Shown here one piece after another: positions 1 through 4,069 of a DNA stretch of 6,583 nucleotides. The translations under genes were made by a program, and so were the position numbers. The notes below the pieces were generated by a model. It was given only the letters and a program-made list of their open reading frames with translations, was not told the DNA's origin and did not search any database. Positions within the stretch are counted from its first letter, which is position 1, and every line of letters starts with the position of its first letter. The stretch is from DASXSB01 sp036506275 (lineage in GTDB: Bacteria > Methylomirabilota > Methylomirabilia > Rokubacteriales > CSP1-6), in the NCBI GenBank assembly GCA_036506275.1, contig DASXSB010000001.1:1-6583 (forward strand), read 5' to 3'.

Positions 1-141
1 ACGATCTGGCCGTGTCCCTTGGCGGCGGCGTCGAAGGACGCGCGCAGGAGATCGAGCTCGTGGGCGCGGCCCACGAACGGGGCCACGTGACCGTCCGTCG
101 CGAAGCGCGTGGGCTCGTAGCCGAGGAGTCGGTACGAGCGG
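1..141. repeat. Terminal direct repeat, left copy (identical to window end)
   Basis: These 141 bases recur exactly, in the same orientation, as the last 141 bases of the window (6443-6583). They lie inside the regulator gene, around the start of its second ATPase domain (codons 519-565). An exact terminal overlap of an odd length such as 141 is typical of a circular or tandemly repeated sequence assembled with 141-base k-mers. The reading frame continues intact when the copies are merged, giving a 6442-bp unit. It is not flanked by integrase sites or inverted repeats, so I read it as a contig-closure overlap and not as a biological terminal repeat. Confidence 0.95.
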
Positions 142-1697
142 GGTGGAGCGCCGGGAGCGAGCGGCACGAACTCGAACTGTCGTCGCAGGAGCGAGCGCGC
201 GGCCCGACTCGCCACGATGGTGTTCGGGCTGGCATCGACGTACAGCTCCTCCAGGAGCTTCCACACCTGACGGCGCGCCTCGCCTTCGAGCTGTGTCGTG
301 TCGCCGATCTGGCCAACCGTGAACTCGCCGGCGTGGAGCGTGAAGACCATGGCGAACGTTCCGGAGCCGCCGCGCGGAATGCGCTCCACGGCCTTCAGCA
401 TCGCCATGGCGGAGAGAACGGCGCGCATGGGCGCATCCTCGCCCTCCTCGAAGCCGAACGCCGCCACCATTCCTGTCGCCCCCAGCTCCTCCACGCGGGC
501 GCCGAAGCTCCGCGCCTTCTCGACGAGCGTCTCGAGCTGGCGGCTGCCGTCCACCCAGACGGCGGCGGGCGGCATCACCACCGCCGCCCGCACGAACGCG
601 AGGAGGCGGCGCTCCCAGCGGACACCGGTGGGCGCGGGGGCGGCCGGGGGAGCGACGGCGGCGACCTCCTCCGTGGGCTCGGGGTGCGGCTTCGGCACTC
701 GACGCGACGACCGCGCGTCCGGGCGCAGGCCATAGCGCTCGACGCGATAGCGCATCTTGTTGCGCGAGATGCCGAGCCGTTCCGCCGCCTGCGAGATGTT
801 CCACTGCGTCGCCTGGAGCGCGTCGAGAATTCGACGACGCTCGATCGTCTCCACCATCTCGCCGAGCGGACTTTCCGCGTCCGGCTCGACGGCGGCGGCG
901 GGGGACGACGCGGCCGTCGCCGACGACGGCAGCCCGAGCGACTCCGCGGTCACGAGCGCTCCCGGCGCGAGGAGGGCGACACGCTCGATGACGTTGCTCA
1001 GCTCGCGGACGTTGCCCGGCCACGCATACGCGGCGAGTGCCTGCCGCGCCTCCGGCGCCAGCGTTTTTGCGGGAAGCCCGTAGTCGGCGCACGCGCGCGC
1101 GAGGAAGTGCTGGGCGAGGACCAGAACGTCCTCGGCGCGCTCGCGCAGGGGCGGGAGCTGGATGGTGAGGACGGCCAAACGGTGATAGAGGTCTTCCCGG
1201 AACCGTCCCGCCGCCGCCAGCCGGCGCAAGTTCTCGTTGGTGGCGGTGAGGATCCAGACGTCCACGGGCTCGGTGCGCGTACTGCCGAGCCGCCGCACGA
1301 GGCGCTCCTCGATGACCTTGAGGAGCTTTGCCTGGAGGGCCGATGGCAAGAGTCCGATCTCGTCGAGGAAGATCGTGCCCCCGTGCGCGGTCTGGAAGAG
1401 GCCGGGCTTGGCCTGGCGGGCATCGGTGAAGGCGCCCCGCTCGAAGCCGAACAGCTCGGCTTCCAGCAGCGCTTCCGGGATGGCGGCGCAGTTGACATCC
1501 ACGAACGGTCCGTCGCGGCGGGGACCTTCGCGGTGGATGACGCCCGCCAGCAGTCCCTTGCCGGTGCCGGTCTCCCCTTCGAGAAGAATCGGCGGCAGCC
1601 GGCGCCCCGGCTGCGAGCGCCCGACGAGTTGCCGGACCTGCTCCCGGACCCCGGCGATGGCGGCGCTCGTCCCCAGCAGTTGGTCCACCGCGCTCAT
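1..1697 (-). CDS. Sigma-54 activator/cyclase-like/STAND regulator, N-terminal part (continues at 6442 if circular)
   Basis: Residues 1-565 of a predicted 1357-residue regulator; the frame runs off the left edge. Residues about 8-240 are a sigma-54 activator AAA+ domain: Walker A GETGTGKG (41-48), the sigma-contacting loop as GAFTDA (88-93) in place of GAFTGA, Walker B GGTIFLDEIG (106-115), sensor TATN (151-154), FREDLYHRL (166-174) and WPGNVREL (226-233). A Fis-type helix-turn-helix follows (about 286-324), then a Pro/Ala-rich linker (334-357). Residues about 358-525 resemble a class III nucleotide cyclase domain (VAAFGFEEGEDA, HAGEFTVGQIGD), but the metal-binding aspartates are not where expected, so it is probably non-catalytic. 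There is no N-terminal receiver, GAF or PAS domain; the sensing parts follow the helix-turn-helix. ATG at 1697 is the only start after an in-frame upstream stop, and it has no Shine-Dalgarno. The likely role is cytoplasmic, DNA-bound activation of the divergent hcp promoter. Confidence 0.9.
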   Translation of the reverse strand, partial: MSAVDQLLGTSAAIAGVREQVRQLVGRSQPGRRLPPILLEGETGTGKGLLAGVIHREGPRRDGPFVDVNCAAIPEALLEAELFGFERGAFTDARQAKPGLFQTAHGGTIFLDEIGLLPSALQAKLLKVIEERLVRRLGSTRTEPVDVWILTATNENLRRLAAAGRFREDLYHRLAVLTIQLPPLRERAEDVLVLAQHFLARACADYGLPAKTLAPEARQALAAYAWPGNVRELSNVIERVALLAPGALVTAESLGLPSSATAASSPAAAVEPDAESPLGEMVETIERRRILDALQATQWNISQAAERLGISRNKMRYRVERYGLRPDARSSRRVPKPHPEPTEEVAAVAPPAAPAPTGVRWERRLLAFVRAAVVMPPAAVWVDGSRQLETLVEKARSFGARVEELGATGMVAAFGFEEGEDAPMRAVLSAMAMLKAVERIPRGGSGTFAMVFTLHAGEFTVGQIGDTTQLEGEARRQVWKLLEELYVDASPNTIVASRAARSLLRRQFEFVPLAPGAPPRSYRLLGYEPTRFATDGHVAPFVGRAHELDLLRASFDAAAKGHGQI

Positions 1698-1705
1698 GGC
1701 GGCGT

Positions 1706-1711
1706 ATTGTA
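1706..1711 (-). promoter_or_regulatory. -10-like element for the regulator; probable leaderless start
   Basis: On the minus strand this reads TACAAT, one mismatch from the sigma-70 type -10 consensus, and it ends eight bases before the regulator ATG (1697). Transcription from it would begin at or within a base or two of the ATG, giving a leaderless mRNA. This fits the lack of any purine-rich ribosome binding site before the ATG. No recognisable -35 hexamer is seen 16-18 bases upstream; that stretch is GC-rich and holds a short palindrome CCCCG-GCG-CGGGG (1721-1733). Confidence 0.45.
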
Positions 1712-1741
1712 CGCTGCTGTCCCCGGCGCGGGGATCGCTAC

Positions 1742-1769
1742 TGGTGGTTTTTCACCACCATTCACCACC
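1742..1769. promoter_or_regulatory. Putative activator (enhancer/operator) site: inverted plus direct repeats
   Basis: The inverted repeat TGGTGGT (1742-1748) and ACCACCA (1754-1760) has a five-base spacer. TTCACCACC then occurs twice, at 1751-1759 and 1761-1769, exactly one helical turn (10 bp) apart. The cluster lies about 90 bp upstream of the start expected from the sigma-54 promoter at 1821-1836, a usual distance for enhancer sites of sigma-54 activators. It is also about 30-60 bp upstream of the regulator's own -10-like element, so autoregulation is possible. The obvious candidate binder is the Fis-type helix-turn-helix of the divergent regulator (inference). Confidence 0.5.
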
Positions 1770-1786
1770 GTCGCCGCTTCGCTTCG

Positions 1787-1806
1787 ACGCGCAAGTGCGC
1801 GTTTTT
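1787..1806 (+). terminator. Small hairpin with T-tract upstream of the hcp promoter
   Basis: ACGCGC (1787-1792) and GCGCGT (1797-1802) form a six-bp stem with an AAGT loop, followed by a run of T to 1806. This has the form of a weak intrinsic terminator for plus-strand transcripts. Nothing on the plus strand upstream needs terminating except transcripts antisense to the regulator. On a circle or tandem array, read-through from the methyltransferase gene would arrive here, so it could insulate the hcp promoter. It may equally be part of a protein-binding site, as GTTTTTC also occurs in the repeat cluster at 1747-1753. Confidence 0.3.
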
Positions 1807-1820
1807 CTGGCGATCGTGTA

Positions 1821-1836
1821 TGGCATCGGCGTTGCG
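1821..1836 (+). promoter_or_regulatory. Sigma-54 (-24/-12) promoter for hcp
   Basis: TGGCAT at 1821-1826 and TTGC at 1832-1835 match the -24 and -12 elements (consensus TGGCAC and TTGCA/T), with the diagnostic GG and GC separated by 10 bp. Mismatches are the final T of TGGCAT and the G after TTGC. The expected transcription start is near 1847, leaving a leader of about 123 bases before hcp. A gene encoding a sigma-54 activator lies directly divergent to it, which raises confidence well above that of a lone motif match. Confidence 0.75.
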
Positions 1837-1955
1837 CTAGAGGCGGGCACGAAGGACAAACCGAGGAACCGGAAGGGAGGCGAGACGAGCAGCAGAGCGG
1901 CGGGGCAACGTGGCGAATGGTGGAACGGGACAACTCACAACGAGAACACACAGAC

Positions 1956-1963
1956 GAGGAGAG
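1956..1963 (+). promoter_or_regulatory. Ribosome binding site of hcp
   Basis: The purine run GAGGAGAG ends about six bases before the ATG at 1970, with GGAG eight bases from it. It decides between this start and the in-frame GTG at 1910, which has no such site and would add 20 residues unlike the family N-terminus. Confidence 0.75.
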
Positions 1964-1969
1964 AGAGCA

Positions 1970-2461
1970 ATGGCAGTGGTTGACTACTTCCTGAAGATCG
2001 AAGGAGTCGATGGCGAGAGCGGCGACGCCTCGCACAAGGGCGAGATTCACCTGGAGTCGTGGTCGTGGGGCGAGCAGCAGAGCGGTACCCACAGCGGCGC
2101 CACCGGCGGCGGCGGGGCCGGCAAGGTCCAGATGAACGACTTCCACTTCGTGATGACCGTCAACAAGGCGAGCCCCAAGCTGATGCTGGCGTGCGCCAAC
2201 GGCGAGCACATCAAGAAGGCCGTGCTCACGTGCCGCAAGGCCGGCAAGGAAGCGCAGGAGTTCCTGAAGGTGACGATGTCGGATCTGCTGGTGTCGTCGT
2301 ACCAGACGTCGGGTTCCGGGCATGCGGACATCCTGCCCACCGACCAGATCGCGCTGAACTACTCCAAGATCGAGTTCGAGTACAAGGAGCAGAAGGCCGA
2401 CGGGACGCTCGGCGGGGCCGTGAAGGCCGGCTGGGACGTCAAGGCCAACAAGGCCGTCTGA
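1970..2461 (+). CDS. hcp: Hcp, type VI secretion tube protein (Hcp1 family)
   Basis: A 163-residue protein recognisable as Hcp by its N-terminus MAVVDYFLKIEGVDGES, the strand GEIHLESWSWGEQQ (24-37), the Gly-rich loop GGGGAGK (46-52), FHFVMTVNKASPKL (58-71) and the C-terminal strand ILPTDQIALNYSKIEFEY (121-138). Hcp assembles as hexameric rings that stack into the inner tube of type VI secretion systems and carries or accompanies effectors. Length is normal for the family and no extra C-terminal effector domain is present. It has 16 lysines and a single arginine, unlike the arginine-rich neighbours. No other type VI gene (sheath, baseplate, VgrG, ClpV) is in the window, so it is an orphan tube gene here. 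It is preceded by a sigma-54 promoter and followed by a strong hairpin, then by a methyltransferase gene 63 bases on. Identity is near certain; a role in secretion is inferred from the family. Confidence 0.95.
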   Translation: MAVVDYFLKIEGVDGESGDASHKGEIHLESWSWGEQQSGTHSGATGGGGAGKVQMNDFHFVMTVNKASPKLMLACANGEHIKKAVLTCRKAGKEAQEFLKVTMSDLLVSSYQTSGSGHADILPTDQIALNYSKIEFEYKEQKADGTLGGAVKAGWDVKANKAV

Positions 2462-2468
2462 GCGATCG

Positions 2469-2505
2469 CCGACCGCCCCTCGCTGCCAGTGCGAGGGGCG
2501 GTCGG
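2469..2505 (+). terminator. Perfect 15-bp hairpin after hcp
   Basis: A 15-bp perfect stem (2469-2483 paired with 2491-2505) closes on a seven-base loop TGCCAGT, starting eight bases after the hcp stop. It is very GC-rich and no T-run follows, so it may be a U-tract-less terminator, an attenuator letting limited transcription into the methyltransferase gene, or a 3' stabiliser of an abundant hcp mRNA. It ends 20 bases before the methyltransferase ATG. Confidence 0.7.
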
Positions 2506-2524
2506 ACGTCGAGCCACACGCATC

Positions 2525-4069
2525 ATGAACACCGCCCCCGCCTTCGCCTACGACGACGTCTTCTATCCGGCGCGGCCGCTGCCCCAGACGCACCCTGACC
2601 GTCTCGCCACCCAGGCCCGCATCTTCGGCATGAACCCGGCGCCGGTGGCGCGCTGCCGCGTCCTCGAACTGGGCTGCGGTGACGGCGGCAACCTCATTCC
2701 GATGGCGATGGCCTTTCCCGAGAGCCGGTTCGTCGGGATCGATCTCGCGGAGAAGGCGGTGACGACGGCGGTGGAGGCCGCGGCCGCCCTCGGCGTCGAG
2801 AACGTCGCCTTCCAGCGCCAGGACATCATGGAGGCGGGGAAGGATCTCGGTCAGTTCGACTACGTCATCGCGCACGGGGTGTACTCGTGGGTGCCGCCCG
2901 CCGTGCGCGACCGTATCCTCGCCATCGCGGCGGAGACGCTGACCCCGCACGGCGTCGCGTATGTCAGCTACAACACCTATCCCGGATGCCACCTCCGCCA
3001 CACCGTGCGCGAGATGATGCGCTTCCACATCCGCGACGTGATGGATTCCCGGGAGAAGATGGCGCGCGCGCGGCACCTCGTGGAGTTCCTGATCCAGGCC
3101 CACGCCGGTCCCAGCAAGGAGCAGGCGTTCATGCGCGAGGAGCTGGCGCAGGTCCAGATGCACGGCGACAGCTCGCTCTTCCACGACGACCTCGCCGACA
3201 TCAACGTGCCCGTCTACTTCCGCGAGTTCGTGGCCCACGCCGCGCGGCATCGCCTGCAATACCTGGGCGAGGCCAACGTCTTCCAGATGCACGACCGCAT
3301 GTACGAGCCAGCGGTGCGGGAGACGCTCCACGCCCTCACCGGCGACGACGTGATCTTGAAGGAGCAGTACCTCGACTTCATGAGCGACCGGCGCTTCCGC
3401 CAGACGCTCCTCTGCCGCGACGACGTGGTGCTCGACCGCACGCCCCCGCCCGCCATCGCCCGGCAGTTCCACCTCGCGTCCCAGGCGAAGCCGGTCTCGC
3501 CGCATCCCGACGTGACGTCGTCGTCGGTGGTGGAGCAGTTCCGCGGCATGAAGGGCGCGGCCATGGCCACCGATCATCCGCTCGCGAAGACGGCCATCCT
3601 GCTCCTCGGCCAGCGGTGGCCGGAGCTGCTGAGCTTCGACGAGCTGTTCCAGGCCGCCCGGCGGCGCCTCGCCGACGCGCCCGGGGTCGGGGCCGCCGGC
3701 CACGACGCCGACGCCCTCGCCGAGATCATGCTCGCCACCTACTACGCCGGCCTCGTGGAGTTCCACAGCCATCCGCCGCGCTTCTGCGTCGAGCCGGGGC
3801 CGCGCCCGGTGGCGAGCCCGCTCGTCCGCTTCCAGGTTCAATCGGACTCGGTCGTGACCAACCTCCGCCACACGACGGTCGACATCGAGGACACGATGGG
3901 CCGCCATCTGATCGGGCTCCTCGATGGAACGCGCGACCGCAAGGAGCTCCTCGCCGAGATGCGGCGCTTCGCGGGAGTGAAGGCGGCGGGGGGCGAGGTG
4001 AAGATCGAGCCCGAAGGTCTCGACAAGAAGCTCCGCGAGCTCGGTCGTCTCGCCCTTCTCGTGGCCTAG
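2525..4069 (+). CDS. Class I SAM-dependent methyltransferase with methyltransferase regulatory domain (PKMT-like)
   Basis: A 514-residue protein. The N-terminal signature YDDVFYPARPLPQTHPDRLA (9-28) precedes a Rossmann methyltransferase domain: SAM-binding motif I VLELGCGDGGN (46-56), motif II FVGIDLAEKAV (69-79, acidic D73), QRQDIME (97-103), FDYVIAHGVYSWVP (111-124) and VSYNTYPGCHLR (147-158). Residues about 205-295 match the methyltransferase regulatory domain, and about 340-514 form a helical, winged-helix-like C-terminal part. This layout is known from Rickettsia protein-lysine methyltransferases acting on outer-membrane proteins (recalled family knowledge). The substrate here is unknown; lysine-rich Hcp, encoded just upstream, is the natural candidate. 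ATG 2525 is chosen because the in-frame GTG at 2489 lies inside the hairpin and the family signature starts just after 2525. No clear ribosome binding site is seen. It is probably cotranscribed with hcp past the hairpin, and its stop overlaps that of the convergent regulator. Confidence 0.9.
   Translation: MNTAPAFAYDDVFYPARPLPQTHPDRLATQARIFGMNPAPVARCRVLELGCGDGGNLIPMAMAFPESRFVGIDLAEKAVTTAVEAAAALGVENVAFQRQDIMEAGKDLGQFDYVIAHGVYSWVPPAVRDRILAIAAETLTPHGVAYVSYNTYPGCHLRHTVREMMRFHIRDVMDSREKMARARHLVEFLIQAHAGPSKEQAFMREELAQVQMHGDSSLFHDDLADINVPVYFREFVAHAARHRLQYLGEANVFQMHDRMYEPAVRETLHALTGDDVILKEQYLDFMSDRRFRQTLLCRDDVVLDRTPPPAIARQFHLASQAKPVSPHPDVTSSSVVEQFRGMKGAAMATDHPLAKTAILLLGQRWPELLSFDELFQAARRRLADAPGVGAAGHDADALAEIMLATYYAGLVEFHSHPPRFCVEPGPRPVASPLVRFQVQSDSVVTNLRHTTVDIEDTMGRHLIGLLDGTRDRKELLAEMRRFAGVKAAGGEVKIEPEGLDKKLRELGRLALLVA
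4066..4069. other. Shared CTAG: overlapping stop codons of convergent genes
   Basis: The palindrome CTAG carries the TAG stop of the methyltransferase on the plus strand (4067-4069) and the TAG stop of the regulator on the minus strand (4068-4066). There is therefore no intergenic space or terminator between the two genes, and each transcript must end inside, or read antisense into, the other gene. Confidence 0.9.

Noticed and set aside
1910..1912. GTG at 1910 as the hcp start
   Set aside because: The ATG at 1970 has a good ribosome binding site and gives the typical Hcp N-terminus.
12..1994. Plus-strand open frame of 660 codons across the left third
   Set aside because: It is antisense to the clear sigma-54 activator domains, has low-complexity composition and runs through the promoter region into hcp in another frame.
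2489..2491. GTG at 2489 as the methyltransferase start
   Set aside because: It lies at the loop and right arm of the post-hcp hairpin, and the 12 added residues are not family-like. ATG 2525 precedes the conserved N-terminal signature.
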